IMG/VR virus record: IMGVR_UViG_3300032893_000198
Span: 1-35,075 of that record
DNA from: a virus
Reading direction: 5' to 3' (one strand)
DNA: 35,075 nt
The notes beneath the pieces are model-generated. The model was not told where the DNA came from and did not search any database. It was given only the letters and a program-made list of their open reading frames with translations. Both the position numbers and the translations under genes were made by a program. Position 1 is the stretch's first letter. Each line of letters opens with the position of its first letter. Shown here piece by piece: positions 9,039 to 16,893 of the stretch.

Positions 9039-9614
9039 ATGCAAAATTACAACAGTTTACTAGGAGTGACTCCACGTTACTCAAAGACACTTGGAATTCC
9101 TTCAGGAGCCTCTGTGCGCCCTACAAAGATTTCAGGCTATAAACAAGCCATTATTCCTCAGATGACTCCAGAGCAACAAAATATTTTATCCTCTCTTTTA
9201 GGAGCCATTGGCCCAGGAGCAGAAGAAGGGTTAGGATATTTATCACAACTTGCCGGTGGAGAAGAAGGTGCTTTACAACAATTTGAAGGACCTGCTAGAC
9301 AAATGTTTGAAAGACAAATTGAAAATTTAGGAAACCGTTTTTCTCTGGCCGGCGCTCGTGGGTCTTCTGCCTTTCAAAATGCTTTAGCAGGGGCCGGCGC
9401 AGAGTTTTCGGAAAATTTAGCCGCACAAAGAGCTGCACTTCAAACAAGTGCTATCGAATCTCTTCTTGGACATGCGGAGACTCTTCTAGGACAAAGACCA
9501 TTTGAACAACTTCTATTACAAAAAGCAAGAAGACCTTCTGGCTTTGGTGGTTTCCTAGGAAAAGCTGGGGGAATTGGTTTAGGAATATTAGGAAAATCAT
9601 TATTAGGAATTTAA
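9039..9614 (+). CDS. Probable DNA-ejection (internal virion) protein 1, P22 gp7-like place
   Basis: A 191-residue Ala/Gly/Gln-rich helical protein. The centre (ARQMFERQIENLGNRFSLAG then ARGSSAFQNALAGAGAEFSE) has the R-x-G-x-x-x-S-S spacing common in small podovirus ejection proteins. The C-terminus is glycine-rich and hydrophobic (GFGGFLGKAGGIGLGILGKS), which could insert in a membrane. The start follows gaggagaacat. In P22-type phages, three ejection proteins follow the tail genes, and this gene opens a matching three-gene set. Confidence 0.55.
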   Translation: MQNYNSLLGVTPRYSKTLGIPSGASVRPTKISGYKQAIIPQMTPEQQNILSSLLGAIGPGAEEGLGYLSQLAGGEEGALQQFEGPARQMFERQIENLGNRFSLAGARGSSAFQNALAGAGAEFSENLAAQRAALQTSAIESLLGHAETLLGQRPFEQLLLQKARRPSGFGGFLGKAGGIGLGILGKSLLGI

Positions 9615-9615
9615 T

Positions 9616-10848
9616 ATGTTTCAAATTATTGAAGAACAGCCTAAACGTCCATCTTTTGGAAGAGAACTTCTGACCGGTTTTGGAGAATCCTTGCCCGGTG
9701 TCATGGAAAAGCTCCTTTCTGATTATGAAGTTGCCAAAGAAAATGAAGCTTTGGGAATTCCAAAAGGAGTAAGAAGCGATAAATTAAAACAAATTCTTCT
9801 ACAAACACAGGGAAAGCAGCAATTAAATCTTCAAGATATGGCTCAAGAGCAAGAATCTTATGAAACCATAAAAGAGCGATTTGGAGAGAATTTTGCAAAA
9901 GTGTGGAAAGCCATTGGAAAAGGGGAAGGAAGGACAAATCTTACGTCACTAGCTGTAGAAGCAAAAGAAAGAGGACTTGATTTAGATCAAATGTTTCAAC
10001 CTCTTACGCAACAAGCAGATCAAATTATTCAAGCCGAACAGCCAGAAAGATTAGAACAAATTAAACAAAAGCCAGAAATTAAAGAAAAAGGCTTACAAAG
10101 ATTTCCGGTTCAAGAAATTCCCAAAGGGATGACTTTCAAAGAAAAAAATGATTACAAGAAAGAACTTCGTAAAGAAAATCTTCCTATTTTTAAAGAGTCA
10201 AAAGATCGCTTCAAAGCAGCAAAAGGGGAAAAGTTGCTAATCGATAAGGTGAATAGTATTAATGAAAGTCATAAACTCCCCGAAGGAGTGGAGAGATTAT
10301 TAATCAATCCGGCCACTGGAGAACCTTATAGCTTAGCTCAATTAGCAGGTTTAGTGAATGCAGACACGCAAACTTTCCTCAAAACAATTAATGAATTTAC
10401 AACTAAAGCTAAGGATACTTATGGGTCTAGAGTTACGAATTTCGATTTACAACAATATATGAAACGGCTTCCTGGTCTTTTGAATACCTATGAAGGTAGA
10501 AAAAATATTATAAAAATGATGAGAATTACTAATGAAATCACTCAATTGCGAGAAGATGAACTAAAATCAATCTATGATCATTATGGATTAGAAGGAATTC
10601 CTCCAGAAAAAGCAGAAATGTTAGCTAGCGAAAATATCGCTGAGAAAGAGGAAAAATTAGTTGAAGAATTCAATAAAATGGATAGAGAAAATGAAGCGAT
10701 TTCTTCTACAGAATCTACAAAACAAGCTGAAGATCAAATTATGGAAGAGCTTCCCAATCCTGCACAAAATAAAGGTAAAAGAATTGTAGATGAAGACACT
10801 GGTGCTATTTTCGAGTCTGATGGGAAAACATGGAAAAAGGTTAAATAA
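9616..10848 (+). CDS. Probable DNA-ejection protein 2, long helical protein
   Basis: A 410-residue protein dominated by charged helix (Glu/Lys/Gln-rich), with no membrane segment. The N-terminus FGRELLTGFGESLPGVMEKL is amphipathic and resembles starts of phage internal proteins. The C-terminus ends with EDTGAIFESDGKTWKKVK, a small beta tag. It begins two bases after the previous stop and shares a TAATG overlap with the next gene. Ejection role is inferred from place, length and composition (compare P22 gp20/gp16). Confidence 0.5.
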   Translation: MFQIIEEQPKRPSFGRELLTGFGESLPGVMEKLLSDYEVAKENEALGIPKGVRSDKLKQILLQTQGKQQLNLQDMAQEQESYETIKERFGENFAKVWKAIGKGEGRTNLTSLAVEAKERGLDLDQMFQPLTQQADQIIQAEQPERLEQIKQKPEIKEKGLQRFPVQEIPKGMTFKEKNDYKKELRKENLPIFKESKDRFKAAKGEKLLIDKVNSINESHKLPEGVERLLINPATGEPYSLAQLAGLVNADTQTFLKTINEFTTKAKDTYGSRVTNFDLQQYMKRLPGLLNTYEGRKNIIKMMRITNEITQLREDELKSIYDHYGLEGIPPEKAEMLASENIAEKEEKLVEEFNKMDRENEAISSTESTKQAEDQIMEELPNPAQNKGKRIVDEDTGAIFESDGKTWKKVK

Positions 10849-12119
10849 TGCCAAGATATCGTTTTCTTGAAGAAGAACCAAAAGTTGAACAGAAACTCCA
10901 ACAAGAACAGATTCCTCAAAAAGGAAAATTTAGATTTCTTAAAGAAGATGAACATCCAGAAGAAATTTCCTCTGTTTTTGGAGTTCCATTTAAAGATATT
11001 GCGAGGCAAGGCGCCCAATACACTGCAAGAGGATTAGAGACGTTAGCAGGTCTTCCAGGAGATATTTATCAGGCGGCAAAAACTCTTTCAGAATATTTTC
11101 CAGAACTTCCCTCTTTTCTCCAAGGACAGGAATCTTTTGTTTCAAAAGGATTAAAAAAAGCTGGCGAAACCCTTCCCACTTCGCAAGAATTAAGGGGATT
11201 ATCTAAGGAAGTATCTCAAGGATTTCTTGAGCCGAAAACAGAAACAGAAAAAGGAGTTGGGGAATTTGTATCAGATCTTACGTCATTAAAAGCTGGTGGT
11301 TTTGGATTGCTTAAAGCGGCAGGAACTTCCTTAGTAGGAAATCTAATTGCTCCAGTAGTTAAACAAGCCACAGGAAGCGAAAAATTAGGTGAAAACACAA
11401 AAAATGGCCTTTATTTAGTTTCAGCAATGATAAAGCCTGGTGCTGCGAGAGAATACGGTCAACAAAAATTAAAAAATGCATATCAAGCGATTCCCGAAGG
11501 AGAAACAATTTTAACTACACGTCTAGATAGGAACTTAAAAAACTTTTTAACCGAAATTGAAAAAGGTGGAATTACTCCTGCAAAACAACCTGCTTATCGA
11601 TTAGCTAAGAGATTAGAAAAAGCTCCATCAGGAAATACTCTAGATGTTTTAGAATTGCCCGCTACTAGAAATTCAATTAATGAATATAGATTCGAGAAAG
11701 AATTAAACCCTAAAGCCCATCGTTGGCTCAATAAGTTTGATGATATTATCAATAAAGAACTAACAACTTATGGAAAAGCTAATCCAGAATTTCTATCAAA
11801 TTATCGAGAAGGAAATGAAATATTAGCTAACGTACATCAAGGAAATAGAGTTACTAAATTTATATCTAAAGCATTAGGGACAAAAGAAATAAAACCAGAA
11901 ACATTACTTTTATTAGGATTACATTCACCCAAAGGATTAGGTGCCGCGGGAGGAGTAGCTGGATTAAGTTCTGTTTACAATATTGGAAAAAGATTAACAA
12001 AACCAACATTTAGAAAACATTATTACAACACTCTAAACTCTGCTCTTAAAGAAAATGTCCCAGTTTTTTTAAAGAATGTAAAAAAACTAGATGATTCCAT
12101 CCAAAAAGAAAATAAATAA
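10848..12119 (+). CDS. Probable DNA-ejection protein 3
   Basis: A 423-residue protein. The N-terminus repeats a short motif twice (PRYRFLEEEP at 2-11 and KFRFLKEDEHP at 27-37). Residues about 130-190 are Gly/Ala-rich and mildly hydrophobic (LTSLKAGGFGLLKAAGTSL), and residues 355-380 again (LLLLGLHSPKGLGAAGG), which would suit membrane contact during DNA delivery. The last half is helical and charged. It ends the virion operon; a convergent pair of tiny genes follows. The role is inferred from position after two similar genes. Confidence 0.5.
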   Translation: MPRYRFLEEEPKVEQKLQQEQIPQKGKFRFLKEDEHPEEISSVFGVPFKDIARQGAQYTARGLETLAGLPGDIYQAAKTLSEYFPELPSFLQGQESFVSKGLKKAGETLPTSQELRGLSKEVSQGFLEPKTETEKGVGEFVSDLTSLKAGGFGLLKAAGTSLVGNLIAPVVKQATGSEKLGENTKNGLYLVSAMIKPGAAREYGQQKLKNAYQAIPEGETILTTRLDRNLKNFLTEIEKGGITPAKQPAYRLAKRLEKAPSGNTLDVLELPATRNSINEYRFEKELNPKAHRWLNKFDDIINKELTTYGKANPEFLSNYREGNEILANVHQGNRVTKFISKALGTKEIKPETLLLLGLHSPKGLGAAGGVAGLSSVYNIGKRLTKPTFRKHYYNTLNSALKENVPVFLKNVKKLDDSIQKENK

Positions 12120-12126
12120 TTATATT

Positions 12127-12219
12127 TTAAGGGACAAAATCGCAATCCTCAGCTTGTTTTGGTTTTCCACAACATACATATATCAAATATAAAAGTCCTA
12201 TAAAAAATAAAATTTGCAT
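12127..12219 (-). CDS. Tiny membrane protein (30 residues), lysis-region candidate
   Basis: The product starts MQILFFIGLLYLIYVCCGKP and ends KQAEDCDFVP. Its first 17 residues form one membrane segment followed by a Cys-Cys pair and a short polar tail. It begins 7 bases after the stop of the small gene upstream on the same strand, with aagtgag as a possible ribosome site. The pair lies right after the ejection genes and is convergent with them. Its shape would fit a small holin partner or a regulator of membrane function, but no family is recognised. Confidence 0.4.
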   Translation of the reverse strand: MQILFFIGLLYLIYVCCGKPKQAEDCDFVP

Positions 12220-12226
12220 ATTTCAC

Positions 12227-12397
12227 TCACTTTCCTTGTAATAGATTTATAAACATTTCATAAAGTTTGTCAGTTCTAGCAGATTGTTGTTTTACATCTG
12301 ATCTAATTTCAGCTTCAAAAGATTTCATTTCTTTAAAGAGAAATCCTGCTGCCCCTAAAATAGTGCCTATCAATGTAAAGAATTGAAACCAGTCCAT
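12227..12397 (-). CDS. Small membrane-anchored coiled-coil protein (56 residues), holin-like shape
   Basis: A good ribosome site (agaggataag) precedes MDWFQFFTLIGTILGAAGFL, a single membrane segment at residues 4-21. The remainder is an amphipathic helix (FKEMKSFEAEIRSDVKQQSA ... TDKLYEMFINLLQ). The N-terminal membrane anchor plus soluble helix is seen in many small phage proteins of lysis or superinfection-exclusion regions. No endolysin is adjacent, so the lysis role is only a possibility. Confidence 0.55.
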   Translation of the reverse strand: MDWFQFFTLIGTILGAAGFLFKEMKSFEAEIRSDVKQQSARTDKLYEMFINLLQGK

Positions 12398-12576
12398 CTT
12401 ATCCTCTTTTTATTTTTAAGATCGCTCCTCTCATGTCTACTCGAATTAGTATAGACAATTCTAATAATTAAGTATATGAAAATAAATACTTTATATATTT
12501 TCTAAGTGCGAAAATTGCAAGAAAATAACCAATCATGCAAGATTAAGCATCAAATAAGTAAAAAAATTGTATTGCA

Positions 12577-13266
12577 ATGTCAATCAAGTCAAAACGTCTT
12601 TCATTAGAAGACAGAAAAAAAATCGAAGAACTTTTACATAAAAATACAATACATAAAGATATATGCAAAATATTGAATATAGCTCCCTCTACATTTTATC
12701 GAGATCTGAAAAAATGCAAAGATTGTTATAACGCAGAAGAAGCGCATAATAATACTGGTCAACGTAAAAACTTGATTGATTGGGAAATAATTGGAAAAAG
12801 ATTTGGATTACTTACGGTTATAGAATTTGCCAATATCTACAACAAACGTTCTTGGTGGAAATGTAAATGTGATTGTGGAAGAACATGTATCATTTCAAGA
12901 AAAATCCTCACTGATTACTGTAGTCCAAAAAGAGAATTAAGTTGCGGCTGTATTCCAAAACAACAAAGGAATGGCGGAGAACAAGTTCCTTTAGAAGAAG
13001 CAAGTTTGAGAAAATTTTATGATCTAATAAAGTTTAAAAACACAAATGGAAGTTGTTGGGAATGGACTGGATATAAAAGAAAAGGAAAAATACCAATGAC
13101 GTCGTGGAAAAATAAAGTAATGAGCGTACGTAAATGTATGTATTTATTAATGAACGGAACTACTTATGAACCGAATCCTGTTTTTACAACCTGTGGAAAT
13201 TTATTATGTTTCAATCCAGATCATATAACTATCGAAAGACCAACCAAAAGACAATATTATGATTGA
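12577..13266 (+). CDS. HTH + zinc-ribbon + degenerate HNH nuclease-like protein
   Basis: Three parts are visible in 229 residues. Residues 7-46 form a helix-turn-helix like the N-terminus of IS30-type transposases (RLSLEDRKKIEELLHKN then HKDICKILNIAPSTFYRDLK). Residues 94-125 hold a zinc ribbon, WWKCKCDCGRTC ... LSCGC. Residues 159-220 match the HNH_3-type homing-nuclease fold (CWEWTGYKRKG, MYLLMNG, CFNPDHITI). In that family the catalytic segment usually reads V-L-H-x-C-D-N; here it is V-F-T-T-C-G-N, so the first histidine is Thr204, and the usual HR pair upstream is RK. The Asn213 and His216 remain. It may bind DNA without cutting. No clear ribosome site precedes the ATG, which is unusual in this window. 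Confidence 0.65.
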   Translation: MSIKSKRLSLEDRKKIEELLHKNTIHKDICKILNIAPSTFYRDLKKCKDCYNAEEAHNNTGQRKNLIDWEIIGKRFGLLTVIEFANIYNKRSWWKCKCDCGRTCIISRKILTDYCSPKRELSCGCIPKQQRNGGEQVPLEEASLRKFYDLIKFKNTNGSCWEWTGYKRKGKIPMTSWKNKVMSVRKCMYLLMNGTTYEPNPVFTTCGNLLCFNPDHITIERPTKRQYYD

Positions 13267-13278
13267 GGAATCCAAATA

Positions 13279-13959
13279 TTACCCTTTTTGGCTAATTAAA
13301 TGCTTCAACCATTGATCATATGTTTTCGGATCCCTATTCCTTTGTATAGTCCATTCATTAGTCGTCTCTAAATGATAACAGCCTGCATCCCCCACAAGAA
13401 CTACAAAACGAGGAGGAGCTTTTGGTGGATTTATAAAAATTGAAGGCAAACTTACTGACCAATTAGTTTTTTTTATATTGGAACCTTCTTCTCCTAACTC
13501 TTTTAGTTCTTCATTGTCATAATCACAGACTATTTTTACAAACTCTGGGCGGCTAAATGATGCTTTTCTTGTCGCTTCCTTAATCTTTTCAAAATATTTA
13601 TCATGAGATTTATGTAGTTCTTTGACTATCTCTTGTACTTTCTGTTTTTCTTTTGCTACCTGTTTTTGTAATAATGAATTAGCTTCGATTACTCCGATCT
13701 TAGCAAACTGTTCTACCCTTTTTGGATGCCTTAATTTTCTCAATCCTTTAGCAATGATTTGTCTTACACGTTCTCGACTAACATTGATTTGTTTACCAAT
13801 TTCATCTAAAGTCAGATCTTCAAAAAATTTGAGTTTTAAACAGACTCTTTCTCTATCAGTCAAAGTCAATAGAATTTTTTCTATCTCTTCTCGGATAAAT
13901 AAAGAGTCTACTTTTTCGCGAACATCGTCAATGAACGGGTCATCTTCAAAAAGAATCAT
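13279..13959 (-). CDS. Sigma-70 region 4 protein, probable phage transcription switch
   Basis: I chose the ATG at 13959, which overlaps the exonuclease stop by ATGA (226 residues). Residues about 22-79 form a textbook sigma region 4: LLTLTDRERVCLKLKFFE, then TLDEIGKQINVSRERVRQII and the KGLRKLRHP ending that contacts the -35 element. No region 2 (the -10 binding, melting part) is present, so it cannot be a full sigma factor on its own. It more likely binds the core or host sigma, or acts as an activator at late promoters. The C-terminal 100 residues (an SLPSIFINPPKAPPRFVVLV segment) are unknown. It is the last gene of the recombination operon. Confidence 0.75.
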   Translation of the reverse strand: MILFEDDPFIDDVREKVDSLFIREEIEKILLTLTDRERVCLKLKFFEDLTLDEIGKQINVSRERVRQIIAKGLRKLRHPKRVEQFAKIGVIEANSLLQKQVAKEKQKVQEIVKELHKSHDKYFEKIKEATRKASFSRPEFVKIVCDYDNEELKELGEEGSNIKKTNWSVSLPSIFINPPKAPPRFVVLVGDAGCYHLETTNEWTIQRNRDPKTYDQWLKHLISQKG

Positions 13960-14804
13960 ACACTCGCAATCTTCCAATATTCCGTGGGTTTCTTACGATA
14001 AAGATTTAAATTAATCCCTTGCAATTCTGGAATCTTACTGTATTCTACATTTCCTTGGCGAATCACTTTAGAAACTTGTATTCCCCCTCCTCGAGTATTT
14101 TGATTATTCGTAAGATGAATAATGCTTTCTCGAAGATCTTTTTCCTTAGTCTCGAGCTCTTTAAGTTTACTATATACCTCTTTCCATTCTTCGCAGACTT
14201 TGACCCACATATCATCGGAACGTATGTTATAATCTCTTAAGGAAGTCTCCGGCGGAGAAAAGTCTAAGATCCGTTTCCAGAATTCTTCTTCTTTGACAAC
14301 CATCTCATCAATATACTTTTGATCTTTTTCTACTTCGACAATGACCCCATCCTCTCCATCAAAAGAGAAATAATAGGCCATCTCTAGCCCACATACTTCC
14401 AATTGGTGTTGAATCTGAGGATAATACTTTTCTGGCACCTTTCCCTCTTTAGCCAATGAATGGTCTTGACTTCCCGCACACTTGATCTCTACAATGTGCT
14501 TTCTTCCGATGTCTATTCCATCTAAAGAGGCAATCATCCAATCAAATTGCGGATGGTTAATAACTTCCGGAAGCATACAAAGATTTGTCTTGGTTTCGAA
14601 TACACTTCTTGCTTTATTTTCTAACTCAAGACCCCTTTGCATTGCTTCCGTTTTATACTGCTTCCTTACACCAATTTTTTCTTCCCATAACTGAAACTGC
14701 GTCTTCCAGGGAGATACTTCCATGATCACCGGCGCATCGCTAGAGCCAATTTTGTTTTGCCTAAACTCTAGCCATTCTTTGCTTTGTTGGACTAAATTAT
14801 TCAT
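13956..14804 (-). CDS. YqaJ-like (lambda exonuclease family) recombination nuclease
   Basis: A 282-residue protein. The start NNLVQQSKEWLEFRQNKIGS and SSDAPVIM mark the YqaJ-type nuclease. Catalytic PD-(D/E)xK residues are visible: Asp95 in IASLDGI and the Glu106-x-Lys108 pair in HIVEIKCAG, followed by the QIQHQLEVCGL helix at 130-140. The enzyme would chew one strand of linear double-stranded DNA 5' to 3' and hand the product to the RecT annealase encoded just upstream. It follows recT after 79 bases holding a hairpin. ATGA overlap with the sigma-4 gene. Confidence 0.87.
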   Translation of the reverse strand: MNNLVQQSKEWLEFRQNKIGSSDAPVIMEVSPWKTQFQLWEEKIGVRKQYKTEAMQRGLELENKARSVFETKTNLCMLPEVINHPQFDWMIASLDGIDIGRKHIVEIKCAGSQDHSLAKEGKVPEKYYPQIQHQLEVCGLEMAYYFSFDGEDGVIVEVEKDQKYIDEMVVKEEEFWKRILDFSPPETSLRDYNIRSDDMWVKVCEEWKEVYSKLKELETKEKDLRESIIHLTNNQNTRGGGIQVSKVIRQGNVEYSKIPELQGINLNLYRKKPTEYWKIASV

Positions 14805-14838
14805 ATTGCCTCATCTAGTTTATTATTATTTTTCGGAA

Positions 14839-14881
14839 TTTCCGATTTTCCGATTCCTTTAGGGAAATAAGAAATCGGAAA
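14839..14881 (-). other. Inverted repeat between recT and the exonuclease gene
   Basis: Perfect 10-base arms (tttccgattt at 14839-14848, aaatcggaaa at 14872-14881) enclose 23 bases. On the minus-strand message it lies a few bases after the recT stop and about 35 bases before the exonuclease start. There is no T-run immediately after, so it would partly slow decay or translation between the two genes rather than end transcription. Confidence 0.45.
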
Positions 14882-14883
14882 TA

Positions 14884-15687
14884 TTACTCATTAGCTGCCG
14901 CTTCTTGTATCATCTCAGCTTGAGCATCTTTAAGCGAAGATAAGTAAGTCTCTCTATTTCTAAGAGCTGCTATCTTTATCCTGTCAAAAAGGTTCAATGG
15001 CAGATTCTCAATGTTCTCTACATTGATCGGAGATTTTTTTAATGTAGTAAACACAGAATCTACATACTTGGGTTCACACTCTTTAAAAATCTCACAAAGC
15101 TCTTCTGCCTGTTCCTTAGAAATGATCTCCAGAACCTTTTCTTCTTTTGTTTCCATATAAGAAGGACTGGTTATTTCTTGAAGCTCATCTAATACATAGC
15201 CTACTCCCTTAGAAAGATCAGGAAAAAGCTGTCTAAATAGCTTAGACATTGCCCTATTGTAACACATAACATCAGGATACTTGCCCCAAGGACCAGCTTC
15301 TTGATAGATTCCAGCTCTTTTTGCATCTTCTATCGAAAAGGAAACTGTCCAAATATCTCCATTATCTTTTCTCTTCCCATGTAAAATACAACATGTAGAA
15401 GTACTCTTTTCGTCTTTAGTTACAGAATGCCCAGCTTGCCTTGCTAATGCAGCCATCATCTCAGCTGACATCCCAACTTTGCCTTTCACAAAGTAAAGAG
15501 CTCCATTTAACGCCTCTACAGGATCAAGATTCATAGCTCTAGCTTTCGCTACAATTGCATAAATCCCCTCTTGCCCTAACTTGGCATAATGAGAGGTCTT
15601 CATCAAAAGAGAGCAGATCTTATTTGTTTTCTCAATATCAGCAATACTGGTATCAAGATCGTTTGTTTTGACTAATTGGTTATTCAT
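14884..15687 (-). CDS. recT: RecT-family single-strand annealing protein
   Basis: I chose the ATG at 15687, preceded by agaggaaaat, rather than the ATG at 15720 that has no good site; this gives 267 residues, a normal RecT length. The core KARAMNLDPVEALNGALYFV, KGKVGMSAEMMAALARQAGH and the later GPWGKYPDVMCYNRAMSKLF segment are characteristic of RecT/Redbeta-type annealases. It would anneal the single strands made by the neighbouring exonuclease during phage recombination and replication. It is the upstream gene of the operon; a promoter with a palindrome downstream of it lies at 15739-15796. Confidence 0.9.
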   Translation of the reverse strand: MNNQLVKTNDLDTSIADIEKTNKICSLLMKTSHYAKLGQEGIYAIVAKARAMNLDPVEALNGALYFVKGKVGMSAEMMAALARQAGHSVTKDEKSTSTCCILHGKRKDNGDIWTVSFSIEDAKRAGIYQEAGPWGKYPDVMCYNRAMSKLFRQLFPDLSKGVGYVLDELQEITSPSYMETKEEKVLEIISKEQAEELCEIFKECEPKYVDSVFTTLKKSPINVENIENLPLNLFDRIKIAALRNRETYLSSLKDAQAEMIQEAAANE

Positions 15688-15738
15688 ATCATTTTCCTCT
15701 AAATTTGATATAATTCTCATGTTGTTTATGTATGTGTA

Positions 15739-15796
15739 TGATATATTTCATATATCAATACAATATCATTTTAATACTTAGTCGGTATAAGCACAA
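15739..15796 (-). promoter_or_regulatory. recT promoter with palindromic operator
   Basis: Read on the minus strand, ttgtgc (15791-15796) and taaaat (15768-15773) are 17 bases apart, a good sigma-70 pair. The spacer holds actaagtat, also found in the promoter of the next gene upstream. Just after the expected start lies a 19-base palindrome, tgatatat-ttc-atatatca (15739-15757), well placed as a repressor site for the small HTH protein encoded at 16217. The operator role is inferred. Confidence 0.55.
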
Positions 15797-15821
15797 CAGA
15801 TTTTACTTAAAATATTTTGTA

Positions 15822-16061
15822 TTATTCCATGTTCTCCCATTTTTCAAATATTGTTTTTCCTTCTTCATGTAAGGCAAGAGCTACGCTTATTGCCCTCTCT
15901 ATCAAAATTCGTGAATACTCACTATTTCCCCACTCTTTCAAGATCTGGATACTCCCAGCAGAAATAATCACCGATGCTACTTCCATCGGAGACATCACAC
16001 ACTCATTTTCTTCCATCAACTCACGAAGTTGTCTAATTAACGGAGATTCACATGTAGCCAT
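15822..16061 (-). CDS. Small early protein of unknown function (79 residues)
   Basis: Reads MATCESPLIRQLRELMEENE, then CVMSPMEVASVIISAGSIQI and a helical end. The ribosome site gaggataaatt precedes the ATG. Predicted fully helical with no membrane segment. It heads the leftward early operon, ahead of recT, but has its own promoter and recT has a second one 100 bases downstream. I do not recognise the family; its place suggests early takeover, recombination or regulation. Confidence 0.6.
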   Translation of the reverse strand: MATCESPLIRQLRELMEENECVMSPMEVASVIISAGSIQILKEWGNSEYSRILIERAISVALALHEEGKTIFEKWENME

Positions 16062-16083
16062 AATTTATCCTCTGTGTTAGTTT

Positions 16084-16149
16084 TTGATACATGTATATAA
16101 TATTTATCAATGTATTGTTATTATATACTTAGTGGAAATTTATACACAA
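16084..16149 (-). promoter_or_regulatory. Promoter and operator-like repeats for the leftward early gene
   Basis: On the minus strand, ttgtgt (16144-16149) and a perfect tataat (16120-16125) are 18 bases apart, with actaagtat in the spacer as in the recT promoter. Downstream, ttgata (16084-16089) and tatcaa (16105-16110) form arms 15 bases apart, with a central atacatgtat palindrome. The layout parallels that at recT, so both may respond to the same repressor. Confidence 0.55.
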
Positions 16150-16160
16150 CTGATATTTTT

Positions 16161-16192
16161 TTGATATAAAAAATCTACCATTCTGATACACT
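16161..16192 (+). promoter_or_regulatory. Promoter/operator element of the HTH regulator, shared with parA
   Basis: The 30 bases at 16163-16192 match those at 23201-23230 upstream of parA at 25 positions, including the identical core aaaaaatctacc and the following tctgata. A -35-like ttgata lies at 16161-16166, with tgatac at the right distance but a poor -10. It could be a promoter, an operator, or both. The regulator starts 25 bases downstream. Confidence 0.5.
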
Positions 16193-16216
16193 CATCATAC
16201 AAAATAGGTATTAAAC

Positions 16217-16435
16217 ATGGATTTATACGAATATCGCTTCAAATTCCATACCCCGTACAGCAAGATCGCACGAAAAGTAGGATGCTCAAGAAATTACTTA
16301 ACACTCATTGCTAACAAACAAATTAGACCAGGGAAATTCTTAGCTAAAGCCATTGAACTTGCTACCGATGGGCATGTAACCGTAGAAGAGATTATGAAAG
16401 GATGTCCTGAAAAAGAAACTAAAGAAAAGAAGTGA
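16217..16435 (+). CDS. Small Cro/XRE-like helix-turn-helix regulator
   Basis: A 72-residue protein with a helix-turn-helix at residues about 12-40 (TPYSKIARKVGCSRNYLTLI, then ANKQIRPGKFLAKAIELATD), and a charged C-terminal tail. Its size and divergent orientation to the leftward early operon are those of a Cro- or CI-like switch protein. The palindromes at 15739-15757 and 16084-16110 are candidate sites. No other lysogeny repressor is visible in the window, so it may be the only switch. Confidence 0.65.
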   Translation: MDLYEYRFKFHTPYSKIARKVGCSRNYLTLIANKQIRPGKFLAKAIELATDGHVTVEEIMKGCPEKETKEKK

Positions 16436-16594
16436 GGTACGTAGAAATTTTTGCAATTAATTTTATAAATAAATAGTTTTAAAAACTTTCACAGAAGTTA
16501 AAGAATAGGATTGGAGAAAAGCGTAAGGGAACGGGATTGGAAAGCAGAGAGGGCGGGAGTAGTTATTCGGCCCATTATTGTTTAGGTGTTTACT

Positions 16595-16828
16595 TTACAT
16601 CTCTTTTTTAAACCTGAGATATTGATTCAACATTCTTTTGATCTCTATTTCTTTTTTGTGGGGTGATAGTTCACATAAAAATACATCGTACAGATGATCA
16701 AAACCAGCTCGTAAAAACCCTGACATTGCCTTAGCGTGCTTATGCTCTAAACATAGTTCCAGCAAAAAATCTTCACATTTTTGTCTAATTATTTCAAACT
16801 CTTCTGGAACGTGAGTTTTCTTAGCCAT
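16595..16828 (-). CDS. Small helical protein of unknown function (77 residues)
   Basis: Reads MAKKTHVPEEFEIIRQKCED, then FLLELCLEHKHAKAMSGFLR and a basic end. The site aaggaaaat precedes the ATG. Predicted soluble and helical, no named motif. It stands alone between the HTH gene (convergent) and small genes on the plus strand. The 159 bases between it and the HTH gene hold nothing I can identify. Confidence 0.5.
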   Translation of the reverse strand: MAKKTHVPEEFEIIRQKCEDFLLELCLEHKHAKAMSGFLRAGFDHLYDVFLCELSPHKKEIEIKRMLNQYLRFKKEM

Positions 16829-16893
16829 ATTTTCCTTGAAAAAATTCCTATGCTTTGAAATTATTCAATTAATTTTTTGATTTAAGTAGCTAA

